In this document: positions 1-6,077 of the stretch, piece after piece | How positions within the stretch are numbered: position 1 is the stretch's first letter | Layout of the letters: the number at the start of each line of letters is the position of its first letter | Origin: Actinomycetota bacterium | GTDB taxonomy: Bacteria; Actinomycetota; UBA4738 | Direction: 5' to 3' | Assembly: GCA_005885015.1 (NCBI GenBank) | Contig: VAYG01000062.1 | Location: 3,918 to 11,856 of the forward strand | DNA length: 7,939 bases | The notes under the pieces: model-generated | What the model was told of the DNA's origin: nothing | Databases searched by the model: none | The model's input: only the letters and a program-made list of their open reading frames with translations | Position numbers and translations under genes: made by a program

Positions 1-1146
1 GACGGCCACCGCGATCCCCAGAACGGCCACCCACGTGGTGAGCCCGCGGAGGCTCGCCAGGAGGGATCCAGACACCCTTCCCGCTGCCGCTCGTCCCGCG
101 TCGTTGACGATGTGGTCGAGAACCGCGTCCCGGATCCGCCGGATGGCCACGCCCGCGACGAGGAACGCGGCCACCACCGCGACGGCGAGTTGGACCAGCG
201 TGCGGCGGCGATTCGTCGACAGGATGAGGGTCAGAACGAGCAGGACTAGCGCGAGGATCACCCCGAAGACCACGAACGGATCGAACTGCTTGACCGCATC
301 CTGAAGGGGAGCCAGCTGGGCCGTGGTGAGGACGGCGACCTGGCCGAAGTCCGGGGGCAAGGGCCGACCGAGTGCCTGCGAGAGTTTGGTCAGGATCGGC
401 CCGGGCTGATCACTGGGCGTGGCGACGGGTATCTGGACGGAGGCTCCGAACAGTCCCGCCGCCCCCTGCACCACTCGACGAAGCGCCTCCGTGACGATGG
501 GAAGGAGGTTGAGCCTGACCTCTCCCTCTTTCACGACCACGTTGGGCAGCTTCTCGTACTGACCTCGAACCAGGGCCACGGCCTTCTCGTGAGCCTGGGC
601 GATCAGCCCCAGCAACCGTTCGTGGAACCCTGGAGAACGGAAGACCTCCGTCACCTTGTCGCGGACATAGTCCCGCGTGGCGGTGGTCAACGGAGGAACG
701 ATCAATCGGAGGTTTGGGGGGAGAGCGGCGGTGACCCGATCCTGCAGGTTCAGCGCCTGGAACAGCTGGTTCGAGACCTGGTTGGCCAGAGGATCGGTGA
801 CGGCCGGATCTTCCACCGCGGGCTTGATCAGGGACACGAAGCGGTCGGTCTGGAACACACTGGCGTGCACCCAGATCGCCACCGTGCTGGCCAGAACCGA
901 AAGGGCGGTGAGGAACACGAGCAGCCCGACCAGGATTCGCCGCCCCCGGCGCCACCGATTCCTTGAGCGCTCCCGGCGCTTGCCTTCGGCCTCCTCGAGG
1001 GCGATCCGCAAACGCTCGTTCTCGTCGAGCGCGTCCTTCAGGGCGAGCGGCGCGGGTTGGGCGGGGCTGTCCGATCCGCCCTCTTCCGTCCCCAGCGTCT
1101 CACCCTTGCGCGGTGCGGGGCCGTCTCCGGATTGATCCGTCTTCAC
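1..1146 (-). CDS. Large multi-pass membrane protein of unknown function (3' end outside the window)
   Basis: An uninterrupted frame of 382 codons runs off the left edge, so the C-terminus is missing. The GTG start at 1146 overlaps the TGA of the upstream SHOCT gene by 4 nt (GTGA), with AGAGGAAG about 11 nt before it, so translation is probably coupled. Residues 1-35 are acidic and Pro/Gly-rich. Residues 37-60 are highly charged and could form a short coiled coil. Arg/Trp-rich residues 57-70 precede a first transmembrane helix at about 71-92. A domain of about 195 residues, probably outside the membrane, follows with few charged runs and the stretch VFQTDRFV near its start. Further hydrophobic segments lie at about 290-311, 320-337 and 369 to the edge. 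Many actinobacterial hypothetical membrane proteins have this layout and similar motifs, as I remember them. I do not recognise a named domain and assign no function. Confidence 0.85.
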   Translation of the reverse strand, partial: MKTDQSGDGPAPRKGETLGTEEGGSDSPAQPAPLALKDALDENERLRIALEEAEGKRRERSRNRWRRGRRILVGLLVFLTALSVLASTVAIWVHASVFQTDRFVSLIKPAVEDPAVTDPLANQVSNQLFQALNLQDRVTAALPPNLRLIVPPLTTATRDYVRDKVTEVFRSPGFHERLLGLIAQAHEKAVALVRGQYEKLPNVVVKEGEVRLNLLPIVTEALRRVVQGAAGLFGASVQIPVATPSDQPGPILTKLSQALGRPLPPDFGQVAVLTTAQLAPLQDAVKQFDPFVVFGVILALVLLVLTLILSTNRRRTLVQLAVAVVAAFLVAGVAIRRIRDAVLDHIVNDAGRAAAGRVSGSLLASLRGLTTWVAVLGIAVAV

Positions 1147-1445
1147 GAGCCAAGCAGCTTCCTCTTTGCCGCCTCGAACTCCTCATAGCTGAGGACCCCG
1201 GATGCCTTGAGGTCGGCCAGCTGCTTCAGCTGGGCCGTGATGTCCGAGCCCACGGCCGGTGGTGGAGGTTGGGCCTGGGCATACGCTTGCTGCGCTTGCA
1301 CATCGGCGATGGCGGCATCCTGGTCCGCCTCCCGCTGGGAGTGACGGGCTCCCGCCCGGCCCGCCGCATAGGCCGTGCCCCCCACGACGGCCGCGCGCAA
1401 CAACGGAGCCCCCGCGCGACGAACCACCATACGTCTCCCCAGCAT
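1143..1445 (-). CDS. Small SHOCT-domain protein
   Basis: This encodes 100 residues. The C-terminal 30 or so (LKQLADLKASGVLSYEEFEA, then AKRKLLGS) match the SHOCT short C-terminal domain, with its typical L-x-x-L-x-x-x-G-x-x-S/T-x-x-E-F pattern. SHOCT segments usually sit at the end of otherwise unrelated proteins and are thought to mediate oligomerisation or partner binding. The N-terminus has arginines, then a short Ala/Gly/Val hydrophobic stretch (about residues 12-30) that could touch the membrane. A Gln/Ala- and Pro-rich linker (about 49-64) connects it to SHOCT. The ATG at 1445 was chosen because AAAGGGG lies 10 nt upstream. An in-frame ATG five codons later, preceded by GGGGAG, is the alternative. 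The gene begins 35 nt after the DUF6325 stop and overlaps the next gene by 4 nt, so the three are probably one operon. Its molecular role is unknown. Confidence 0.85.
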   Translation of the reverse strand: MLGRRMVVRRAGAPLLRAAVVGGTAYAAGRAGARHSQREADQDAAIADVQAQQAYAQAQPPPPAVGSDITAQLKQLADLKASGVLSYEEFEAAKRKLLGS

Positions 1446-1480
1446 CGCCCTCACACCCCTTTCATATCGGCGGGCTAGCG

Positions 1481-1930
1481 TTAACCGGCTGCCCCACGAG
1501 CCGGCATGGCCGCAGCCATCTCGGCGTTCAGCTCGTCGAGCGCCTCCTGAGAGATTCGCTTCCTGGCGATGACGGACCCTCCGGCCTCCTCGATGGCCTC
1601 CTTGAGGCCGACGGCCCACGTGTGTTCGAAGAGGATGACGGCCGCGGCCGTCGCCGGCTCGAGCTCGTCGCCCACCTTCGACAGGTCCTCATCCGTCAGG
1701 AGTCCCATGACGTCACCGACGATCCCGGCATACCGCTTGGCGTCGGTGTCCCGAAGGTCCTGAATCTCGCTGACGGTGACCTCCCCCTCCCGGTCCTTTC
1801 GGACGAACACCAAGTCGACCAGGTTGATGATGTCCCTCTTGACTACCTTGTCGAGCTCGGCGGCGATGTGCCCTTTGAACGAATCGCCCTCGAAGCCGAG
1901 GACCACCAACTCGAGCGGACCCACGGTCAT
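1481..1930 (-). CDS. DUF6325 family protein
   Basis: This encodes 149 residues that I recognise as DUF6325, an actinobacterial family of unknown function. Supporting features are the N-terminal start MTVGPLELVVLGFEG, the FKGHIAAEL segment (about 18-26), and INLVDLVFVRKDREGEV, with its hydrophobic strand followed by a charged Arg-Lys-Asp turn. Later sections are rich in Asp/Glu and Ala, and the middle has a helix-like run ending in the hydrophobic AAAVILFEHTWAVGLKEAI. The C-terminus is Ala-rich and looks disordered. No signal peptide or clear membrane helix is present, so it is probably cytoplasmic or membrane-peripheral. The ATG at 1930 has an almost perfect SD, AAAGGAGG, 8 nt upstream. In-frame starts further upstream lack such a site. 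It leads a probable operon with the SHOCT gene and the large membrane protein. The leader contains palindromes that could mask the SD. Confidence 0.85.
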   Translation of the reverse strand: MTVGPLELVVLGFEGDSFKGHIAAELDKVVKRDIINLVDLVFVRKDREGEVTVSEIQDLRDTDAKRYAGIVGDVMGLLTDEDLSKVGDELEPATAAAVILFEHTWAVGLKEAIEEAGGSVIARKRISQEALDELNAEMAAAMPARGAAG

Positions 1931-1945
1931 GGAGGCGCCTCCTTT
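1931..1945 (-). promoter_or_regulatory. Strong Shine-Dalgarno inside a palindrome, upstream of the DUF6325 gene
   Basis: On the minus strand AAAGGAGG precedes the ATG at 1930 by 8 nt and fixes that start. The SD is part of a perfect 12-bp palindrome, GGAGGCGCCTCC (1931-1942), that runs directly up to the start codon. It can fold into GGAG/CTCC with a GCGC loop, hiding the ribosome site. What is seen is the motif and the symmetry; the regulatory reading is inference. Confidence 0.6.
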
Positions 1946-1999
1946 CCGACGTTGATGCATGGTCTCGATCCGTCGGATGAGCATGCCTCCCGCGGGAGG
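1946..1999 (-). promoter_or_regulatory. Structured leader of the DUF6325 operon
   Basis: Two inverted repeats lie just upstream of the DUF6325 SD. One is a perfect 14-bp palindrome, CCTCCCGCGGGAGG, at 1986-1999. The other is a 6-bp pair CCGACG (1946-1951) and CGTCGG (1971-1976). The CCTCC of the 14-mer is complementary to the SD GGAGG, so alternative pairings are possible. I found no convincing -35/-10 pair in 1946-2057, although a promoter for the operon should lie there if the hairpin at 2058-2105 terminates upstream transcription. Confidence 0.35.
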
Positions 2000-2057
2000 G
2001 GTGAACCGGCGCAGCGGCGACCGCCACCGCGAGGACACCGCAAGAAAAGATCGCCCA

Positions 2058-2105
2058 CAGGTTCGGGACGGGATCGCCTCGAGCGAATCCCGTCCCGAAA
2101 ACCTG
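2058..2105 (-). terminator. Probable intrinsic terminator after the DUF7144 gene
   Basis: A long inverted repeat pairs CAGGTTCGGGACGGGATCG (2058-2076) with its near-perfect complement ending at 2105. A short loop and small bulges (an extra TT and an extra T) interrupt it. Read leftward, the hairpin begins 16 nt after the TAG of the DUF7144 gene and is followed by GATCTTTTCTT after about 6 nt. The stem is strong and GC-rich; the T-tract is short and slightly displaced. It probably separates the DUF7144 transcript from the DUF6325 operon. Confidence 0.65.
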
Positions 2106-2121
2106 CCTTCCCCGACGCTCG

Positions 2122-2571
2122 CTACTCGGAGACCTCGCGCCCGTGGACCGTCAGGGCGTAGATGACCAGGACGTCGAGGGCGATGATGATCGTCGACCAG
2201 ATCGGGTTCGCCGACAGGAAACTCAGTTGCGCGATGGCGTTCAGCGACGCGGCGATCACGCCCAGCACCCGCGCCCACACGGTGCCGGTGAAGATGGCCA
2301 GCCCGACCAGCATCTGGAACCCGCCAAAGATGAGCGTGATCCAACCCCACTGGGTCAAGTCGAAGACGAGCAGTCCCTGCCTGGTGGGAACGAGGAATTC
2401 GTTCTCGAACAGGGCGACGAGCCCATAGATCACGTTGAAGGAGCCGATCACGATCAGCATGAGGCCGGCGAACACGACGAAGCCGACCCATCCCGTTCGC
2501 TCCTCGCCGTAACGCTCCATCCGGGCCACGTCAGCGTCCGTCTCCCTGTGCATTGGCGTCGCGCTGCTCAT
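2122..2571 (-). CDS. DUF7144 family four-helix membrane protein
   Basis: This encodes 149 residues. The N-terminus (1-27) is charged and cytoplasmic-looking, followed by four hydrophobic helices at about 28-54, 75-96, 99-119 and 123-142. The C-terminal tail is very short. Hallmarks that match DUF7144 as I know it are FNVIYGL in helix 1, QWGW at the start of helix 2, TVWARVLGV before helix 3, the ASLNAIAQL run, and the closing LDVLVIYALTVHG. The family is widespread in actinobacteria and has no established function. The ATG at 2571 was chosen over an upstream in-frame start because GGAGGAGGAGGGGG ends 4 nt before it. The gene follows the ZIP gene after 173 nt and is followed by a strong hairpin, so it may be transcribed alone or be the last gene of the transport block. 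Confidence 0.88.
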   Translation of the reverse strand: MSSATPMHRETDADVARMERYGEERTGWVGFVVFAGLMLIVIGSFNVIYGLVALFENEFLVPTRQGLLVFDLTQWGWITLIFGGFQMLVGLAIFTGTVWARVLGVIAASLNAIAQLSFLSANPIWSTIIIALDVLVIYALTVHGREVSE

Positions 2572-2635
2572 TTGCCCCCTCCTCCTCCGTCTCGGACATG
2601 GGTCCACGGCCAAGCGAGCCAATCGCGAGTCTCTC

Positions 2636-2667
2636 CGAACGGGGGTGAGGTGCCGTCACCCGCTTCG
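2636..2667 (-). other. Hairpin between the ZIP and DUF7144 genes
   Basis: The arms GGGTGA (2643-2648) and TCACCC (2656-2661) form a 6-bp stem around a 7-nt loop. A second outer pairing, CGAA (2636-2639) with TTCG (2664-2667), lies across a small internal loop. It sits about 78 nt downstream of the ZIP stop on the minus strand. No T-tract follows, so it is at best a weak or factor-dependent terminator, or a processing site. Confidence 0.3.
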
Positions 2668-2744
2668 AGTGATCGGCATCTGCCCGGTCTTCCAGGGGAT
2701 CAAGCCATGGTCCCGAGGCGACGGCGATCGTTGCTTTCTCCAGC

Positions 2745-3467
2745 TCAGACGGCGGCGAGGGCGAGAGAAACCGCGAATCCCACAGCGACCAGCGGGCCGG
2801 TGAAGACTCCTTCCACCTCATAGGCTTCGGGAAGCAACGTGTCCGCCAGCATCGCCAGGAGGGCGCCGGCCGCGAAGGCCTGGACGAGCGCTCCCGTGAA
2901 GCCGCTCGCCGGATCGAGCAGGACGAAGCCCGCGGCGGCAGAGAGTGCCGACACGAGCGTGACCAACAGCCACATGACGACCACCCGTCCGCGAGGCCAT
3001 CCCGCGGCCCGAAGGCCGCTCGATGAGGCCATCCCCTCGGGGAGGTTCGACAGGATGACACCGGCCAGGAGCGGGAGGCTCACCGCTCCCTGGATCACCG
3101 TGAGGCCGAGGACGAAGGACTCGGGGATCCCGTCGAGCACGGAGCCCAGGACGATCGCCAGCGGCGCGCCGTCCGATTGTCGCCCGGTGGGGTCCTTGCG
3201 TTCCGAGCCCCCGCGCCGGTCGATCACCCAGTTGCCGGCGGTGAACAGGCCCGCGCCCACCAGCATGAGCAGGGACACCCACGCGACCGTTCGCGTCTTC
3301 AGCGCCTCGTCGGTGAGCTCGAACGACACCGACCCGATCAAGACCCCCGTGCCGAGGGCCATCACCACAGCGATGACCTGCCGGCTTGGCCCGAAGGTGT
3401 AGGAGATCAGGGATCCGATCAGCAGCGCGGAGGCACCGATGGCTCCCCAGGCGAACGCCTCACCCAT
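2745..3467 (-). CDS. ZIP-family divalent metal transporter
   Basis: This encodes 240 residues forming an all-helical membrane protein of about eight helices, the expected size for a compact bacterial ZIP that moves Zn2+, Fe2+ or Mn2+ across the inner membrane. Family signs are MALGTGVLIGSVSFEL (about 36-51), the helix-4 motif LDGIPES (111-117), the helix-5 motif SNLPEG (140-145) and the AGALLAMLADTLLPEA run (201-215). Canonical ZIPs have His-Asn-x-Pro-Glu in helix 4 and His or Gln in helix 5. Here the first ligand is Asp112, and Ser140 replaces the helix-5 ligand, while Glu116 and Glu144 remain. No His-rich loop follows helix 3. The ATG at 3467 starts MGEAFAWGAIGAS, a plausible helix-1 beginning. 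A TTG four codons upstream (3479) is possible, and neither has a strong SD. It starts 45 nt after the channel gene, probably in one transcript. Metal and direction cannot be read from sequence. Confidence 0.85.
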   Translation of the reverse strand: MGEAFAWGAIGASALLIGSLISYTFGPSRQVIAVVMALGTGVLIGSVSFELTDEALKTRTVAWVSLLMLVGAGLFTAGNWVIDRRGGSERKDPTGRQSDGAPLAIVLGSVLDGIPESFVLGLTVIQGAVSLPLLAGVILSNLPEGMASSSGLRAAGWPRGRVVVMWLLVTLVSALSAAAGFVLLDPASGFTGALVQAFAAGALLAMLADTLLPEAYEVEGVFTGPLVAVGFAVSLALAAV

Positions 3468-3512
3468 CCGCGTCGACAAGATCCGGGAGCAGGGGAAGCA
3501 TTTCCGACCGGC

Positions 3513-4217
3513 CTAGCCCGGTGACGAAGGACGACGGTGGATGTTCACTCTACTGACCAGGAGCGCGACCACGGTGACGAGGTAGAGCTGGCCCAGGAGC
3601 GCCTCGCACACCGCGGTCATCTGGGCGAGGTGTGTGGCGGCCACCAGGTCTCCGTATCCAACCGTCGTCATCGTCACGTAGCTGAAGTACAGGATGTCGG
3701 CGGCACCGGGAGCGGGCTGCCCCACGAAGAGTTGACCGCTGAAGGCGTGGATCGCTCCGTAGACGTAGGCAAAGAAGAGTCCGACCAGCAGGTAGATGCA
3801 GACCGCGCCCAGGATGGTCGCGCCGGACACGGCCGGATGCTCCACGAGTCGCCGGGCGATGACCACCGCCGTTCCCCCGACCAGCACGCTCCCGGCCGCG
3901 GCGAACAGGCCGTCTCCGCTCCGTGGGACCCCCGGCGCCGACGTGATGATCGCCGTGACCAGAGCGACCGCGATGAACGCCAGCGTGGGGAGCATCAGTC
4001 TCCGGGGAGCCCCGGAGGTCCTCTGGGCGAACAGGAGCATCCCTCCCTGGATGGCGATGGGGATCACCCGCACCCACCCTCGATCCTCGGCCGCGCCGGT
4101 CGAGAGGATCGCCGCGAGGACGAGCAACAGGAGGAGTCCGTAGCTGTCCGGCATCCGGGCACGCTCTCGGAAGGACAGGCCGCGTCGCTCGCTGAGGGAG
4201 GCCGGAGCGACTGGCAT
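3513..4217 (-). CDS. Potassium channel family protein (Ion_trans_2 type pore)
   Basis: This encodes 234 residues and six predicted helices: about 26-40, 48-65, 74-93, 103-122, 131-157 and 197-224. The last two flank a pore loop containing the K+ selectivity filter TTVGYGD (184-190), preceded by ILYFSYVTM as in two-helix K+ channels. It therefore looks like a passive K+-selective pore in the inner membrane with four extra N-terminal helices. Helix 4 is not a clear voltage sensor, because it lacks regularly spaced arginines. The protein ends about ten residues after the last helix, so no RCK/TrkA-N or cyclic-nucleotide domain is attached. The ATG at 4217 has GGGGGCG 6 nt upstream. The in-frame ATG at 4259 would give 248 residues and sit 17 nt after the MFS stop, but it lacks an SD; the ATG at 4154 is a third option. 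Confidence 0.9.
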   Translation of the reverse strand: MPVAPASLSERRGLSFRERARMPDSYGLLLLLVLAAILSTGAAEDRGWVRVIPIAIQGGMLLFAQRTSGAPRRLMLPTLAFIAVALVTAIITSAPGVPRSGDGLFAAAGSVLVGGTAVVIARRLVEHPAVSGATILGAVCIYLLVGLFFAYVYGAIHAFSGQLFVGQPAPGAADILYFSYVTMTTVGYGDLVAATHLAQMTAVCEALLGQLYLVTVVALLVSRVNIHRRPSSPG

Positions 4218-4276
4218 CGTTCGCCCCCGGAGGCTCCCATCGTTAGGCTCGAGGGCCATCGGATCGACGCCCGGGG

Positions 4277-5737
4277 TCAAGCAGCCTGACTCGAACGTCC
4301 AGCGTCTCGGGGGAGGAGCAGAGCTGCCGCCAGGCCGACCAGACCGATCACCACCATGCTGGCGAGCGCGAGCAGGAAGTGCTCGTTCCCCTCCACCAGC
4401 GACGACACCAGCATGGAGCCGGCGAACGCCACGCCCAGCGAGGACCCCAGGTTGGAGGCACTCCGAGACAGCCCGGAGATCGCCCCTTGGTCGGCCTCGG
4501 GGAAGCTGGACTGGACGACGGTGACAGACGCGGTCAGCATCGCGCCGACCCCGATCCCCATCAGGAACAGACCGGGGGCGAAGGTGAGGATGTGCGAGTC
4601 GGCCCGCGCAAACAGCATGAGCAATGTCATCCCGGCCAGGGTCGTGGCGAATCCGGACCAGATGAGGGTCCTCTGCGGCCGCTTCTTTGCCATCCGTTCG
4701 GCGAGGGAGGACGACGCGAGGAGGCCGATCGTCGCAGGGGTGAGCGCGAGGCCTGTCTCGATCGCGCTGAAATGCCGTACTTCCTGGAGGAACACGGAGA
4801 TGACGAAGATGCTCCCCTGCATGATGAGCCATTGGACGTTCTGGGTGACCAGGCCGAGGTCTGAGACGCGGCTGCGGAACAGTCTCAGAGGCAGCAGCGG
4901 CTCTCTCCCCGCGCGCTCTCTGCCACGTTCGTACAGGAAGAACAGGGTCAGCACGACGGAGCCAGCGGCGACGAAGAGCCACACGGGCGAGATGCCGCCC
5001 TCGTGGATCACCACCGTGTTGCCGATGGTGAAGTCCTCCCGGGACTTGAACCAGCCGTAGGTTCCCGATTGCAGGATGCCCAGTACTGCCAGGAACAGAC
5101 CGGCCGCTGAGAGGATCGCTCCGACGACATCGAAGCTCGACTTGGTCCCCGTCCGGCCGAGGGCCGGGATCCTGCGGGCCATGAGGATGATCGCGAGCAC
5201 GACCAGCGCCTGGGCGATGAACGAAGCCCGCCAGCTGAGCGCGCTGGTGATGAATCCGCCGATGAGCGGTCCGGCTGCGGCGCCGACACCGGCGGCAGCG
5301 CTGACGATTCCAAACGCCTTGGCCCGAGACGGCAGATCGGTGAACAGGACCGTGATGATGATGTAGATCGGCGGGATCATCAGGGCCGACCCGATGCCCT
5401 CGAGCAGCGAGTAGCCGAGGATCAGAACGGGGAGGGCGAATGCCAACGCGGCGATGGTGGCGCCGACTCCGTACACCACCAGGCCCAGCATGAAGCAGCG
5501 CTTGCGACTCCAGATGTCGGTCAGCTTGCTGCCGGGGATCATGAGGGCTGCCATCGTCAACGTGAAGAGCGTGATCGCGGTTTGCACGCCGATCACGGTC
5601 GTGTCCAGGTCGTGCGCGATGCTGCTGATCGCGACGTTCATGTTGGAGGCCGCGTAGCTGGCGATGAACTGACACAGGGCCAGCGGGACCACGACGCGCC
5701 GAGCTGAGATCCCTCGCTTCGCCAGACTCTCGACCAT
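4277..5737 (-). CDS. MFS transporter, DHA2 (14-helix) drug:H+ antiporter type
   Basis: This encodes 486 residues with about 14 hydrophobic helices, typical for DHA2 exporters, which use the proton gradient to expel drugs or other hydrophobic compounds across the inner membrane. Motif A is present between helices 2 and 3 as GSKLTDIWSRKR (69-80). The antiporter motif C is in helix 5 as GVGAAAGPLIGG (150-161), followed by SWRASF at about 168. The helix-1 region has the usual N-x-N-V-A-I-x-x-I pattern (32-40). The ATG at 5737 was chosen because GGAGG lies 7 nt upstream; an in-frame ATG at 5776 has no SD. It is the first gene of a probable leftward MFS-channel-ZIP transcript and diverges from the GH15 gene. 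No regulator gene is adjacent inside the window. The substrate cannot be told from sequence. Confidence 0.92.
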   Translation of the reverse strand: MVESLAKRGISARRVVVPLALCQFIASYAASNMNVAISSIAHDLDTTVIGVQTAITLFTLTMAALMIPGSKLTDIWSRKRCFMLGLVVYGVGATIAALAFALPVLILGYSLLEGIGSALMIPPIYIIITVLFTDLPSRAKAFGIVSAAAGVGAAAGPLIGGFITSALSWRASFIAQALVVLAIILMARRIPALGRTGTKSSFDVVGAILSAAGLFLAVLGILQSGTYGWFKSREDFTIGNTVVIHEGGISPVWLFVAAGSVVLTLFFLYERGRERAGREPLLPLRLFRSRVSDLGLVTQNVQWLIMQGSIFVISVFLQEVRHFSAIETGLALTPATIGLLASSSLAERMAKKRPQRTLIWSGFATTLAGMTLLMLFARADSHILTFAPGLFLMGIGVGAMLTASVTVVQSSFPEADQGAISGLSRSASNLGSSLGVAFAGSMLVSSLVEGNEHFLLALASMVVIGLVGLAAALLLPRDAGRSSQAA

Positions 5738-6077
5738 GCTCCGTCCTCCGCCGGGAGCCCATGTCTCGTGGCTCATTCAGGCCCGCACGAGGCAGGCGAG
5801 TCGCCCGGCCGACCCACGTGCATCCAGGTTCGACGTCGACGAGGTGTCCCGCCTCACCCGGATCGGATGATCGGGCCCGGGGGGGTCCCCGCGGCTCGAA
5901 GGGACCCGCGGATGAGCACGGACCTGCCTCCCTGGCCGGGAGATCCTGCCTTGGTTTCATCCGCACAGGATGACGTGCCCGCCCTCGGGTCGGTCGCACC
6001 ATAGATGGCGGCGGCTCGGCGCAGCGGCGGTGATGCGGGCGAGCGGATCGGACACGGATCGGACGGGAGGGATCGAC
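5738..6077. promoter_or_regulatory. Divergent intergenic region between MFS and GH15 genes
   Basis: These 340 nt carry no gene I can support. They must hold the promoters of both neighbours, but I see no strong -35/-10 pair on either strand. Visible structure includes a 10-bp palindrome TCGACGTCGA at 5830-5839 and an inverted repeat GGGTCCC (5883-5889) with GGGACCC (5901-5907). The octamer CGGATCGG occurs three times, at 5859, 6044 and 6055. The palindrome lies about 95 nt upstream of the MFS start, a reasonable place for an operator, but no binding protein can be named. Confidence 0.4.
6044..6065 (+). repeat. Tandem 11-bp direct repeat upstream of the GH15 start
   Basis: CGGATCGGACA (6044-6054) is followed directly by CGGATCGGACG (6055-6065), identical at 10 of 11 positions. 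The spacing is one helical turn, and the second copy runs into the SD of the GH15 gene. The core octamer also occurs at 5859-5866. It could be a pair of same-face binding sites near the transcript start, or simply local duplication in GC-rich DNA. Confidence 0.5.

Noticed and set aside
410..955. A 181-codon minus-strand open frame
   Set aside because: It overlaps the true frame of the large membrane protein and has an Arg/Gly/Pro-rich composition with no membrane segments. The alternative frame gives a coherent membrane protein and continues to the window edge.
1259..2161. A 300-codon plus-strand open frame
   Set aside because: It is antisense to the SHOCT and DUF6325 genes, which both have recognisable domains and SD sites. 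Its product is low-complexity Arg/Pro/Gly/Asp sequence.
3465..3503. A 13-codon open frame ahead of the ZIP gene (ATG at 3503 on the minus strand, stop overlapping the ZIP start)
   Set aside because: The overlap (ATGGGTGA) resembles a coupled leader peptide, but there is no convincing SD and the peptide has no regulatory residue pattern. Chance is a sufficient explanation.
3537..4289. A 250-codon plus-strand open frame
   Set aside because: It is antisense to the K+ channel and its product is dominated by Asp, Arg, Gly and His, typical of a shadow frame in GC-rich DNA.
5883..5907. GGGTCCC/GGGACCC inverted repeat as a terminator
   Set aside because: It lies between two divergent genes, so no transcript arrives there to be ended, and it has no T-tract on either side.
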